From the NCBI GenBank assembly GCA_017938365.1, contig JAGBBT010000044.1, forward strand, positions 1 to 64,000: a stretch of DNA of 64,000 bases, written 5' to 3'. Both the position numbers and the translations under genes were made by a program. A model generated the notes under the pieces. That model was not told where the DNA came from and did not search any database. It was given only the letters and a program-made list of their open reading frames with translations. Position 1 is the stretch's first letter. Every line of letters begins with the position of its first letter. This document shows positions 1 to 8,656 of the stretch, piece by piece. Origin of the DNA: Treponema sp. (lineage in GTDB: Bacteria; Spirochaetota; Spirochaetia; Treponematales; Treponemataceae).

Positions 1-567
1 CCGTTCTGGATGGGAATTTTGGTTTCGGTTGTTGTTGGTGTTGCTTTGACTTTGCCAATTAGTTCGGCTGCTATTTGTGCGGCTTTTGGGCTTGTTGGGC
101 TTGCTGGTGGTGCTGCTGTTGCTGGGTGTTGTGCTCAGATGGTGGGTTTTGCGGTGTTGAGTTTTAAGGAAAACCGTTGGGGTGGTATTCTTTCCCAAGG
201 GCTTGGAACTAGTATGCTTCAAATGCCAAATATTATTAAAAATCCTAAGGTTTGGATTGCTCCAACTTTGGCTTCGGCAATTACTGGTCCTATTGCAACT
301 TGTTTGTTCAAAATGGAAATGAATGGAGCTGCTGTTAGTTCTGGTATGGGAACTTGTGGTTTGGTTGGTCAAATTGGTGTTGTTACAGGATGGTTTAACC
401 CTTCGGAAACAGCTGTTGCTCACGGTGCTGCTGCAATTTCTCCTAATTTTATGAACTGGCTCGGTTTGATTTTGATTTGTTTTGTTTTGCCTGGGGTTTT
501 GTGTTGGGCATTCGGTAAACTTTTCCGCAAAATCGGTTGGATTAAAGACGGAGATTTAACTCTTTAA
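1..567 (+). CDS. PTS IIC-like membrane protein, 3' part
   Basis: The frame is open from the first base, so only the C-terminal ~188 residues are here. The protein is very hydrophobic and rich in Gly, Ala and Val, with several membrane segments. Stretches such as LTLPISSAAI, GCCAQMVGFAV and SQGLGTSMLQMPNI look like the PTS_EIIC_2 family (PF13303), membrane proteins related to the sugar-translocating subunit of phosphotransferase systems. The substrate cannot be read. Codon choice (TTG, GTT, GGT, GCT) differs visibly from the A-rich codons of the next genes. The family call is from recollection of the motif pattern; the membrane-transporter nature is firmer than the exact class. Confidence 0.7.
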   Translation, partial: PFWMGILVSVVVGVALTLPISSAAICAAFGLVGLAGGAAVAGCCAQMVGFAVLSFKENRWGGILSQGLGTSMLQMPNIIKNPKVWIAPTLASAITGPIATCLFKMEMNGAAVSSGMGTCGLVGQIGVVTGWFNPSETAVAHGAAAISPNFMNWLGLILICFVLPGVLCWAFGKLFRKIGWIKDGDLTL

Positions 568-578
568 CGGATAAATTT

Positions 579-1532
579 ATGGCATTAACTTCAGAAAGAT
601 TAATTAAAATAAGCGAACATGTTTATATTCTTTCCATGCCTACTAATGTTGGAATTATTACAATTCCAACATTAGATAATAGTTTGGATATATATTTAAT
701 TGAATCAGGAAATGATGATGATACAGCACAAATCATTTCTGACTTTCTGAAGAAAACTTTTAAGAGTTTTAATCTAAAAGCTATAATAAACACACATTCC
801 CATGCAGATCATTGTGGTGGAAACTCTTATTTTGTAGAACATTACAACTGTCAACTATGGGCAACAAAAGGCGAAGCCGCTTTAATGGAGTTTCCAGAAC
901 TAGAAACTTCTCTTATATGGGGAGGAACTCCAATAAATGAAATGCGTTCTAAATTTCTACTTGCAAAACCTTGTACAGTAAATAAAAGACTTTCAAATGA
1001 AGAAACTATAGTTTTGTCTACTGATAATTCAAATAAACAAATTAAACTAAAAGTAATATCTCTTCCTGGACATTATCTAGATCAAGCAGGATATTTAATA
1101 GAAGATACAGATAATAAATCTAGTCTTTTTTTAGGAGATGCCATTAGCGGAAGAAATATTATAAAGAAATATTGGATTCAGTATCTTTTTGATGAAGAAA
1201 AAATGAAACAATCTCTTCTCAAAATTAGCAAAATAAAGGCAGACTATTATATTCCAGGACATGGAAACTTTGTTACAGAAATAGAAGGTTTAGCAGAATT
1301 AAATATTTTAGCATTATTAGAAACTGAAAATATGATTTTAGACGAATTAAAAGTACCTAAAACAACAGAAGAGATTCTAAAATCTGTTGCAGACAGAAAT
1401 AATATTTCGCTAAAAACATCACAATACTTTTTAATCGGAAGCACCTTACGCTCTTATATTTCAGCTTTGCACAATGCAAATAAAATTAAACTTGAAATAA
1501 AAGATAATAAGATGCTCTGGCAGAAAGTTTAA
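579..1532 (+). CDS. MBL-fold metallo-hydrolase
   Basis: A 317-residue metallo-beta-lactamase-fold protein. The HxHxDH metal motif is complete (H73, H75, D77, H78 in NTHSHADHCGG), followed by H165 in LPGH, D187 in LFLGDA and H228 in YIPGHGNF, the expected set of two-metal ligands. The C-terminal ~80 residues resemble the helical tail seen in many MBL hydrolases. It has no signal peptide and is probably cytoplasmic. It starts 11 bases after the PTS-like gene, so the two may be co-transcribed. The substrate is unknown; glyoxalase II-like or other thioester/phosphoester hydrolysis is possible. Its stop overlaps the stop of the convergent deoC. Confidence 0.85.
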   Translation: MALTSERLIKISEHVYILSMPTNVGIITIPTLDNSLDIYLIESGNDDDTAQIISDFLKKTFKSFNLKAIINTHSHADHCGGNSYFVEHYNCQLWATKGEAALMEFPELETSLIWGGTPINEMRSKFLLAKPCTVNKRLSNEETIVLSTDNSNKQIKLKVISLPGHYLDQAGYLIEDTDNKSSLFLGDAISGRNIIKKYWIQYLFDEEKMKQSLLKISKIKADYYIPGHGNFVTEIEGLAELNILALLETENMILDELKVPKTTEEILKSVADRNNISLKTSQYFLIGSTLRSYISALHNANKIKLEIKDNKMLWQKV

Positions 1533-2230
1533 CTTACAATTTTAACACCGGCAGAAGCCCCTATTCTATTGGCACCAGCATTTACCATTTCTATGGCCTT
1601 TTCGTAATCACCAATACCACCACTTGCCTTTACACCAATATTTGCACTTACTGACTTTCTCATAAGCTGAACAGCATGAACTGTAGCACCGTTTGGAAGA
1701 AGCTTACCTTCACTATCTTTTATAATTGCAAAACCTGTAGATGTTTTTACAAAATCAGCACCAGCATTTTCTGCAACTTTACAACATTCAACTATTTCAT
1801 CATCTGATAAATAGCAAGTTTCTAAAATAACTTTCAAAACAACTTTATAATCTTCATCAAGTTCTACATCATCAATAGCACATCTAACTGCATAAATTTC
1901 TTCGTAAATATCATCCCATTTTTTTTCTTTAACAAGACCAAGATTTATAACCATATCAACTTCATCAGCACCTTCACTTACAGTTATTGCCGCCTGACTT
2001 GCTTTATCATCAATTGAATTTGCACCTAAAGGAAATCCAACTACAGTACAAACTTTTACATCAGAATCTTTTAATAAACTCTGGCAAAAAGGCACATACA
2101 CTGGATTTACGCAAACAGATGCAAAATTATATTTAATTGCTTCGTTACAAAGTTTTTCAATATCAGCTTCTGTAGCACATGGATTTAAGTTTGTGTGATC
2201 AATAATATTGGCCAATTGATTTTTTTTCAT
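1529..2230 (-). CDS. deoC: Deoxyribose-phosphate aldolase
   Basis: A class I aldolase of 233 residues, cleaving 2-deoxyribose 5-phosphate to acetaldehyde and glyceraldehyde 3-phosphate in deoxynucleoside salvage. Family landmarks are IDHTNLNP near the start, CTVVGFPLG, the EVDMVINLG strand, the Schiff-base lysine in FVKTSTGF and the phosphate-binding KASGGI segment. Length is normal. An AGGAG ribosome site sits just upstream of the ATG. No deoA or deoD lies nearby. It converges on the MBL gene with stop codons overlapping by 4 bases and no terminator between. Confidence 0.95.
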   Translation of the reverse strand: MKKNQLANIIDHTNLNPCATEADIEKLCNEAIKYNFASVCVNPVYVPFCQSLLKDSDVKVCTVVGFPLGANSIDDKASQAAITVSEGADEVDMVINLGLVKEKKWDDIYEEIYAVRCAIDDVELDEDYKVVLKVILETCYLSDDEIVECCKVAENAGADFVKTSTGFAIIKDSEGKLLPNGATVHAVQLMRKSVSANIGVKASGGIGDYEKAIEMVNAGANRIGASAGVKIVS

Positions 2231-2314
2231 AAATACTCCTGTTTTTTTCTTGTCTTATACAAAAACTTATGGTATGTTAAATATATATTATCACTAAAAT
2301 AGAGGTGAATACAA

Positions 2315-2488
2315 ATGGCTTATAAAATCGATCCAAATGCTTGTGTAAACTGTGGTACTTGTGAACCAGATTGTCCAGTAGGAGCAATCAGCGAGAACGC
2401 AGGTCATCGCGAAATCGATGCTTCTAAATGTGTTAGTTGTGGAACATGTGCTTCAGAATGTCCAGCAACTGCAATTTCAGAAGAATAA
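2315..2488 (+). CDS. Small 2[4Fe-4S] ferredoxin
   Basis: A 57-residue protein with two clostridial-type clusters, CVNCGTCEPDCP and CVSCGTCASECP, each CxxCxxCxxxCP, so eight cysteines bind two [4Fe-4S] centres. It is a soluble low-potential electron carrier, expected to serve anaerobic enzymes such as pyruvate:ferredoxin oxidoreductase or hydrogenase. A ribosome site AGAGGTG lies 8 bases before the ATG, and codons are well adapted, which suggests strong expression. It is monocistronic: it diverges from deoC and is closed by a terminator at 2508. Confidence 0.96.
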   Translation: MAYKIDPNACVNCGTCEPDCPVGAISENAGHREIDASKCVSCGTCASECPATAISEE

Positions 2489-2507
2489 AAACAACTTTAA
2501 TCAAAAA

Positions 2508-2542
2508 AAACAGATTCTAGTTTCTAGGGTCTGTTTTTTTTT
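2508..2542 (+). terminator. Rho-independent terminator of ferredoxin gene
   Basis: A stem pairs AAACAGATTCTAG with CTAGGGTCTGTTT (two G-U pairs), followed by a run of T. It lies 20 bases after the ferredoxin stop. Confidence 0.85.
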
Positions 2543-2566
2543 GTTTACTTAAGTTATCATAAGAGA

Positions 2567-2986
2567 ATGTTATCTAAAATTACAAAAGGTTATAAACAAT
2601 TAATATTTTCTGTTAGTAAGATAGTTTTTCTATTATCATTATGTGTTTTAATTGGAATTGCATTTGTTTTTCCTCTTTGGAAATTTGCAACAGAATTACC
2701 AAAAACTTACACAGTTACAATACTTTCTGTAATGGGTGCAATTTTTATCTATATACTTACAAAAAAAATAATTAATACAGGACTAAAAGAATCATTAATT
2801 ACATTACTAAAAATTTTTATAATCTGTTTAGGCGTATATGGATGTGTACAAGTAGTTCTAATCGGAAAAAGGATTTTAATAATTCCAATAATAATCGCTA
2901 TGATTCTATTATACGGTATTATCTCATTTGGATTTAAGGATAATACAAAAATTACAACAAAAATCTATGATTCATCAAAAGAATAG
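2567..2986 (+). CDS. Four-helix membrane protein of unknown function
   Basis: A 139-residue protein with about four hydrophobic segments (roughly residues 17-40, 48-67, 79-100 and 104-124) and short Lys-rich connections. No family is recognised. It overlaps the following M23 peptidase gene by 20 bases, so the pair is probably translationally coupled. This hints at a role in the envelope, perhaps anchoring or regulating the peptidase. That role is inference from position only. Confidence 0.7.
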   Translation: MLSKITKGYKQLIFSVSKIVFLLSLCVLIGIAFVFPLWKFATELPKTYTVTILSVMGAIFIYILTKKIINTGLKESLITLLKIFIICLGVYGCVQVVLIGKRILIIPIIIAMILLYGIISFGFKDNTKITTKIYDSSKE

Positions 2987-3920
2987 ATTTATATTTATTT
3001 TTTTTATTATAACTTTTCTCAGTAAACTTTACTGTACAACAGTTATAAATATAGATTCTTCAAAACTACCTTTAATTCAAAATCCAAATGAAAGAGATTC
3101 TCTTTTCTTACAATTCAAAGAAGATGCAGATTATAACAATAAAATACTTCATAATAATAAAGAATTTTATAAAGATGAAAATAAAACAAATGTAATTATT
3201 TCGTTCTATAAAGTTCTTGTTCCTGCCAAATTTGACTTTTTATGGTTAAAATCAAGATTTACCCCCATTTCAGCAGAAACTATATCAACCTTAAACAATA
3301 TAACAACAGCAGACTCAACAATTGCAAATAAAGTCTTAATAATTCCAACATTTTCTGGACTTTTTATACCAGAAAAACCAACTTCAACCTGGGAACTCCT
3401 CTTACATAAAAAATACTTAACATCACAAAACAAAAAAGAAACATTACAAGTAAAGATTGATAATAAATTATATTATTTTTTTTACAACGAAAAATTTGAT
3501 TTAACAACTTATACATTTTTTTTAGACACTACAATGAAAATTCCGTTAAAAAATAGTATATTATCTTCAAATTATGGTTACAGAGTAAGTCCCATATCTG
3601 GAAAATGGAAGTTTCATTCTGGAATTGATTTAGCAGCTCCAGAAGGCTCAGATGTCTTTGCTTGCAAATCAGGGGAAGTTATATATACAGGTTTTAATTC
3701 TATATACGGCAATTACATTATAATAAATCACTTTAATAATATGACCAGTATATATGCACATCTCTCAAAAATTCTTGTAAAAAAAGAAGAAAAAATTAAT
3801 TCTGGACACTTAATAGGAAAAGTAGGTTCAACAGGAGCATCAACAGGACCTCACCTTCATTTTGAAATTAGACAAAATGGAAATACTAAAAATCCAGAAG
3901 AACTTATTTCGATAAAATAA
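2967..3920 (+). CDS. M23-family peptidoglycan metallopeptidase
   Basis: A secreted endopeptidase of 317 residues when started at ATG 2967; an upstream TTG at 2928 is less likely because it would push the signal peptide inward. Residues ~7-24 form a signal sequence (FIFIFFIITFLSKLYC). The C-terminal ~110 residues hold the LytM/M23 fold: the zinc motif FHSGIDLA (HxxxD), IYAHL, and the HLHFE signature. The ~190-residue N-terminal region is not recognised. Such enzymes cut peptide cross-links in peptidoglycan, in the periplasm. All the zinc ligands appear present, so it is probably active rather than a NlpD/EnvC-like activator. Confidence 0.9.
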   Translation: MIHQKNRFIFIFFIITFLSKLYCTTVINIDSSKLPLIQNPNERDSLFLQFKEDADYNNKILHNNKEFYKDENKTNVIISFYKVLVPAKFDFLWLKSRFTPISAETISTLNNITTADSTIANKVLIIPTFSGLFIPEKPTSTWELLLHKKYLTSQNKKETLQVKIDNKLYYFFYNEKFDLTTYTFFLDTTMKIPLKNSILSSNYGYRVSPISGKWKFHSGIDLAAPEGSDVFACKSGEVIYTGFNSIYGNYIIINHFNNMTSIYAHLSKILVKKEEKINSGHLIGKVGSTGASTGPHLHFEIRQNGNTKNPEELISIK

Positions 3921-3980
3921 GCAAAGTTAATATTTTTACCTATACTATATTTCAATATTTCTATATATTTTATATAGATA

Positions 3981-4964
3981 ATGAAAAGTGTAATATTCAA
4001 AAAGCTAATTTATTTTTCTCTTTTACAAGTACTGATATTTTCTTTAACATCAGAAACTTTTCGTGTAAGAAAAGTACATTCTGTTCAAATAAACCAAGAT
4101 TATGAGATTACAAATGTTTCTGTTGGAATGAATGATGCATTATCTATTTCTTTTCCAGAAGATATGACATTTATTGTTGGTTTAGAATTAAATATTAAAA
4201 TCCCAGAAATAATAACAAATTACAGAGACAGTGTAGTATATTCTCTTTACGAAAATATAATCCCTGCCCCAACTCAAAAAATTATAGACTATGAAGGAAA
4301 TAGAATATCTGTAAACACTGTACCTGCAAAACTATCACAAACTGTCTACATACCAATAAGTAGTAAGTTTTCTATAAAAGAAAGTCCTTATGCTATTGTA
4401 ATACAAAAAACACCGACAATAAAAAATAATTGCGTATTCTTTAGATTTCAAATAGCAATGAAAGGTGTTCCAGAATCTTTAGCACTCTCAAATTTTGATA
4501 TTTCTATAAAACCAGTTTTAAGTGATGAAGGATATTTTAATTTAAAAATACAAGAACCTCCTCTCAAAAAAGAAACCTACACAGTTTATGTTGATGATAA
4601 ATTAGTAGATTTTAATAAAATGCCAATTCTCCTAAAAACAGGAGAACATCATCTTTCTATAACAAGTGAAGCATACAGAAACGAAACAAGAACATTCAGA
4701 ATTGAACAAATAAAAACAACTAATTTAGATGTATTATTAAAAAGCATAGAACCAACAATAGATATTGTAGCACCAGAAAATGCAAAAGTTTTTCTTAATG
4801 ACAAATTACTAACAAACACACAAGAAACATTTATTGTACAAAGTGGTGAACATACAATTAAATTTATCATAGGCGATTATGAAATCGTAAAAAAAGTATC
4901 AGTAATAAATGGTCGTTCCTACACTGTAAACTTAAATATTGATGCAACAATAACAGAAGAATAA
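3981..4964 (+). CDS. Exported protein with PEGA-like repeats
   Basis: A 327-residue protein with an N-terminal signal sequence (LIYFSLLQVLIFSLTS). The first ~190 residues are unidentified beta-rich sequence. Two C-terminal copies (about 195-250 and 255-320) resemble PEGA/surface-layer beta modules: each gives a short 'V(Y/F)(V/L)(D/N)DKL' strand, then 'xxTGEHxxxI' and a closing strand. No catalytic motif is visible. It is probably a periplasmic or surface structural protein. It follows the M23 peptidase by 60 bases. Confidence 0.65.
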   Translation: MKSVIFKKLIYFSLLQVLIFSLTSETFRVRKVHSVQINQDYEITNVSVGMNDALSISFPEDMTFIVGLELNIKIPEIITNYRDSVVYSLYENIIPAPTQKIIDYEGNRISVNTVPAKLSQTVYIPISSKFSIKESPYAIVIQKTPTIKNNCVFFRFQIAMKGVPESLALSNFDISIKPVLSDEGYFNLKIQEPPLKKETYTVYVDDKLVDFNKMPILLKTGEHHLSITSEAYRNETRTFRIEQIKTTNLDVLLKSIEPTIDIVAPENAKVFLNDKLLTNTQETFIVQSGEHTIKFIIGDYEIVKKVSVINGRSYTVNLNIDATITEE

Positions 4965-5066
4965 AAAATATAAAATCTTTGTAACTTTCCTTATTCTTAA
5001 TTATTTTTTTTAATTAAAATTGGGTATATTTTATAAAAAAAGTTAAAGTTTTTTTTTAACCGTGAC

Positions 5067-5072
5067 GATAAT
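5067..5072 (+). promoter_or_regulatory. Candidate -10 box of the small RNA
   Basis: GATAAT matches the consensus TATAAT at five of six positions and lies 6 bases before the base of the RNA stem at 5079. A weak -35 (TTAAAG, 5043-5048) lies 18 bp upstream. Confidence 0.45.
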
Positions 5073-5078
5073 ATTAAT

Positions 5079-5162
5079 GTTGGGTGTTCAATTATCCCCT
5101 CCCACCCATTGACACCCAACTGCCTGATGGGCATGGCCAGCAAATAGCTGGCCTTTTTTTTA
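5079..5162 (+). ncRNA. Candidate small RNA with C-rich loop and terminator
   Basis: An ~84-nt GC-rich island in a very AT-rich gap. Bases 5079-5092 pair with 5108-5120 in a 13-bp stem with one bulged T (GTTGGGTG/CACCCAAC plus TCAAT/ATTGA). This exposes a 15-base loop containing CCCCTCCCACCC. A short TGCC/GGCA hairpin (5121-5133) follows, then a terminator, GGCCAGC-AAATA-GCTGGCC with eight T. The loop includes CCUCC, the complement of a GGAGG ribosome site. A -10-like GATAAT lies just upstream. There is no open frame. It matches no RNA family I know (not 4.5S, 6S or tmRNA); a long untranslated leader for the next gene is excluded by the terminator. Confidence 0.6.
5135..5161 (+). terminator. 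Terminator closing the small RNA
   Basis: A perfect 7-bp GC stem (GGCCAGC/GCTGGCC, loop AAATA) is followed by eight T. It also separates the PEGA-like gene from PBP1A. Confidence 0.9.
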
Positions 5163-5186
5163 TATAAACGAAGATTCTTTACTTCG

Positions 5187-5215
5187 TTGACATAAGACCA
5201 TTAATTCCTTATTCT
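5187..5215 (+). promoter_or_regulatory. Promoter of the PBP1A gene
   Basis: A perfect -35 TTGACA (5187-5192) is 17 bp from TATTCT (5210-5215), which ends 8 bases before the ATG at 5224. No Shine-Dalgarno sequence is visible, so the transcript would be nearly leaderless. The -35 overlaps the right arm of a small inverted repeat (AACGAAG/CTTCGTT, 5167-5188). Confidence 0.55.
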
Positions 5216-5223
5216 ATATAATT

Positions 5224-7788
5224 ATGAATAAAATACGAAAGTCGACTTATGTACTTGTTTTCGGACTTTTTTTGTGTGCACTATTCTTGGGTGCAGGTTT
5301 AGGATTAGCTCTTTCGTCAACAAAACATATTATAGATAATGAATACTTTTCTGAATTTTCAACAGCATTACCAACAAAAATTGTTGATATAAATGGCGAA
5401 CTTATTACAGAATTTTCAAGTGAAGAAAAAAGAGAAATTATTAGTATTAATGAATTGCCTCAACACATGATTGATGCCCTTATTACTCGTGAAGACAGAC
5501 TTTTTTATGATCATCATGGGTTTAGCGTAAAAGCTTTATTAAGAGCTGTTGTAGGAAAACTTACAGGTGTTTCATTAGGTGGTGGTTCTACATTAACACA
5601 ACAGATTGCAGGAACACTTTATTGTGACCGAACAGAAATGTCTATCAAACGAAAGTTAAAAGAACTTTGGTGGGCAATTCAAATGGAACGCAGATATTCA
5701 AAAGATGAAATTCTTGAATTATATCTCAATAAAATCTATTTCGGTGGTGGAAGATACGGAGTAAATGCTGCATCTAAATATTATTTTGGTCACGATGCAA
5801 GAGAAATAACACCAGCAGAAGCAGCTATACTTGTAATTCAATTATCTAATCCTGCTTTTTACAATCCATTTGAATATCCAAATCGTGCAATGGATCGTCA
5901 AAAAGATGTTTTAAACTCAATGGTTGCATCTAACTTTTTAACACGAGAAGAAGCAGACGAATCCTTTGATGAATATTGGGCTAACTTTGACTATACAAGA
6001 ACATCATCAGCAGCTGTATTCAATCATGATGATCAAGCCCCTTGGTTCAGTGAGTATGTAAGACGAGAACTAGGTGATTTAATCTACGGAACAGATGATA
6101 TTTATACAAGTGGATTTACAGTAAACACAACATTAAATTTAAAAAATCAAAGAATTGCACAAGATACAATGAACAGATATATCGCTTATGCAAACAGAAC
6201 TTATAAAAGGTCTACAAGCGTAAGAACAGATCAAGCTGTAAAAACATATACACCAATTACAGAACTTTTAACACTAACATTTAACTTAAATGGATTAAAA
6301 GTAAGCAAACAAAGAAACGAAACTATTGCAAAAGCAACATATACAAGTTCTATAAATCCAGTAATAGATGTTATGTCATTAATGTTTGGTATAGACTCCC
6401 TAAAACTAGGAGTTGTAAACAAATCAAATGTAAGTGCAAAACAAAATGTAAGTAAAACAACTATAGAAGGAACAATGATAGCCTTAGAAAATGAAACAGG
6501 TTACATTACATCCTTAGTAGGTGGAAGCAAATTCGACAGTGAAAACCAGTTTATTCGTGCAGTACAAGCAAAAATCCAACCAGGTTCTTCATTTAAACCT
6601 CTTTACTACAGTGCAGCAATTGATTCAAGAAAGTTTACACCAACAACCATAATCTCTGATACCCCAGTAGTATTCCATACAGCAGATGGAAAACCATATA
6701 TTCCACAAAACTTCCGAGGAGAATGGAAAGGTGATGTAGAATTATGGTATGCCCTAGCCCATTCAATGAATGTACCATCATTAAAAGTCTTAGACGGAAT
6801 TGGATTTGAAGCAGCTATTGACAGAACAGTAGCTCTTTTAGGCATACCAAAAGAAGAAGTACCAAACAGAGCCTTTGTTCCTGGATACCCATTAGGATTA
6901 GGAGTTTGTTCTGTAAGACCAATAGAAGTAGCAAGAGCTTACTCAGTATTTGCAAGTGGTGGAAAAGAAATTACACCTATAGCAATCAGAAGTGTAGAAG
7001 ATAAAAACGGAAATATATTTATAAATCTCGAAAAAGACATTCGTTCTAAACAATTAGAAAAAGGTAATACAGCACAAGTAATAACACCAGAAACAGCGTT
7101 TGTAATGACAGAATTACTAAAAAATACTGTAAAATCAGGAACACTTGCAGGACCTTCATCTAACGGAAAGAAATTTACATACAATGATACAAACGGCAAA
7201 AAATATCAAATTCCTGCTGCCGGAAAAACAGGAACTACACAAAACTGGGCTGATGCTTGGTCTGTAGGATTTACACCATATTATACATCTGTATTCTGGT
7301 TTGGATTTGATACACCAGGACAATCATTGGGATTACAATTAACAGGATCTACTTTGGCAGGATATGCATGGGCAGATTATATGAATAAAATACATTCTGG
7401 TCTACCTATGAAAGAGTTCTCAAAGCCAGCAACAGGTGTAATAGAAGCAACAGTATGTTCTGTTAGTGGAGGAATTTTAACACCAAATTGTGGTAACAGT
7501 AAAGTTACAGCTTGGTATCTTGAAGGAACACAACCAACAAATGTATGTACCGTACATTCAAATTATACAGGAAGAACCTTAGGTTTGTATCGCCTAGAAA
7601 AGGAACTATACAAATCAGGTTTTGGAAGTGAACTAATTATTAGGGACAAAGAACCTTTAAGATTTAATTTAAATGCTTCACTAGAAAACAAAGATGGCTT
7701 TGGAGTATTTGAATCAGAACTTGAAGCACCTACAGAAGGTCAAGAAGAAGGCGGAATCGGACCTGATTATAACTATTTAATGGACTAA
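5224..7788 (+). CDS. mrcA: Class A penicillin-binding protein 1A
   Basis: A bifunctional peptidoglycan synthase of 854 residues: glycosyltransferase (GT51) plus DD-transpeptidase, anchored by one N-terminal helix (~9-31) with the catalytic part in the periplasm. GT51 motifs: REDRLFYDHHG (catalytic E90), GGSTLTQQ, the KRKLKE region and ELYLNKIYFG. Transpeptidase motifs: SxxK at S455-K458 (GSSFKP), SMN at 514-516 and KTGT at 668-671. An insertion of ~100 residues (about 315-415) lies between the two domains. The last ~60 residues are acidic. All active-site motifs are intact. The next gene, a lipoprotein, starts 3 bases after the stop. Confidence 0.96.
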   Translation: MNKIRKSTYVLVFGLFLCALFLGAGLGLALSSTKHIIDNEYFSEFSTALPTKIVDINGELITEFSSEEKREIISINELPQHMIDALITREDRLFYDHHGFSVKALLRAVVGKLTGVSLGGGSTLTQQIAGTLYCDRTEMSIKRKLKELWWAIQMERRYSKDEILELYLNKIYFGGGRYGVNAASKYYFGHDAREITPAEAAILVIQLSNPAFYNPFEYPNRAMDRQKDVLNSMVASNFLTREEADESFDEYWANFDYTRTSSAAVFNHDDQAPWFSEYVRRELGDLIYGTDDIYTSGFTVNTTLNLKNQRIAQDTMNRYIAYANRTYKRSTSVRTDQAVKTYTPITELLTLTFNLNGLKVSKQRNETIAKATYTSSINPVIDVMSLMFGIDSLKLGVVNKSNVSAKQNVSKTTIEGTMIALENETGYITSLVGGSKFDSENQFIRAVQAKIQPGSSFKPLYYSAAIDSRKFTPTTIISDTPVVFHTADGKPYIPQNFRGEWKGDVELWYALAHSMNVPSLKVLDGIGFEAAIDRTVALLGIPKEEVPNRAFVPGYPLGLGVCSVRPIEVARAYSVFASGGKEITPIAIRSVEDKNGNIFINLEKDIRSKQLEKGNTAQVITPETAFVMTELLKNTVKSGTLAGPSSNGKKFTYNDTNGKKYQIPAAGKTGTTQNWADAWSVGFTPYYTSVFWFGFDTPGQSLGLQLTGSTLAGYAWADYMNKIHSGLPMKEFSKPATGVIEATVCSVSGGILTPNCGNSKVTAWYLEGTQPTNVCTVHSNYTGRTLGLYRLEKELYKSGFGSELIIRDKEPLRFNLNASLENKDGFGVFESELEAPTEGQEEGGIGPDYNYLMD

Positions 7789-7791
7789 AAG

Positions 7792-8607
7792 ATGATGAAA
7801 AAACTAATATTATCAATATTTATTGTTATTGCTATGATTTCATGTAAAACTACGGATGTGAAATCATCTACCTTATCCGACAGCGTTAACTTTTATATGA
7901 CAACAGAAGAACTAAAAAACGCTCAGCCTCCATATAAATTTTTTAAAAATGTAAATGGTATTGATTTACAATATCCTAGTGGTTCAGAAAGCAGAGGTAT
8001 GTTATCAAGACCTATAACTAAAGGATTTAAAAATAAATATTTTACTTTATATACAGACGAAAAAAACACAGAATACCTAAGATTTTCTCTAGACGCATCA
8101 GACAAAGGTAAATCAAAAAACGGTTCTTCTGTTAGAGTAGAATTAAAAAACAGTAAAGAGTGGAAACTTAAAGATAAACAAAAATTTTCTTACACATTTT
8201 TTACAACAACAACTAACCCCTTAGAAGCTAGATACACAGTTGGGCAATTTTTACAGTGTTGTGACTTAAAAGACTCTCCATTATGCAGAATTGAAGTTGA
8301 AAATTATCAACTTAATGCTGTTGTATGTAATTATCAAGCAGATGGTAAAACAAAACCTGATTCAACTCACAAATATCCTTTAGGTAGTTTTAATTATGGA
8401 GATGAAATTTCTATTTCTATGGAAATTAATAATGGAACATTAAAGATATACAGAGATTCACAAATCAAAGTAAATCATACATTTCATGAAACTGTAGAGC
8501 GTAATTACCTTAATTATTTTAAACTAGGAATATATTATCAAAATAAAGACTCTCCAAAAATCTTTTCAGAAGTATTTGTAAAAAATTTAGAATGGGGTGC
8601 TATGTAA
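7792..8607 (+). CDS. Predicted lipoprotein, unknown function
   Basis: A 271-residue protein with a lipoprotein signal: KKLILSIFIVIAMISC, lipid-modified Cys near residue 18, then KTTD. The mature part is rich in Lys, Ser and Thr and alternates short beta-type stretches, ending in VFVKNLEWGAM, which could be a concanavalin-like jelly roll. No family is recognised. It sits 3 bases after the PBP1A stop, so it is probably co-transcribed and may serve cell-wall assembly; that link is inference. ATG at 7795 is an equally good start. Confidence 0.75.
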   Translation: MMKKLILSIFIVIAMISCKTTDVKSSTLSDSVNFYMTTEELKNAQPPYKFFKNVNGIDLQYPSGSESRGMLSRPITKGFKNKYFTLYTDEKNTEYLRFSLDASDKGKSKNGSSVRVELKNSKEWKLKDKQKFSYTFFTTTTNPLEARYTVGQFLQCCDLKDSPLCRIEVENYQLNAVVCNYQADGKTKPDSTHKYPLGSFNYGDEISISMEINNGTLKIYRDSQIKVNHTFHETVERNYLNYFKLGIYYQNKDSPKIFSEVFVKNLEWGAM

Positions 8608-8656
8608 AAAACACACCTTACTTTTAAAATAAAAAATCAGGCAAGTGTGAATCACA

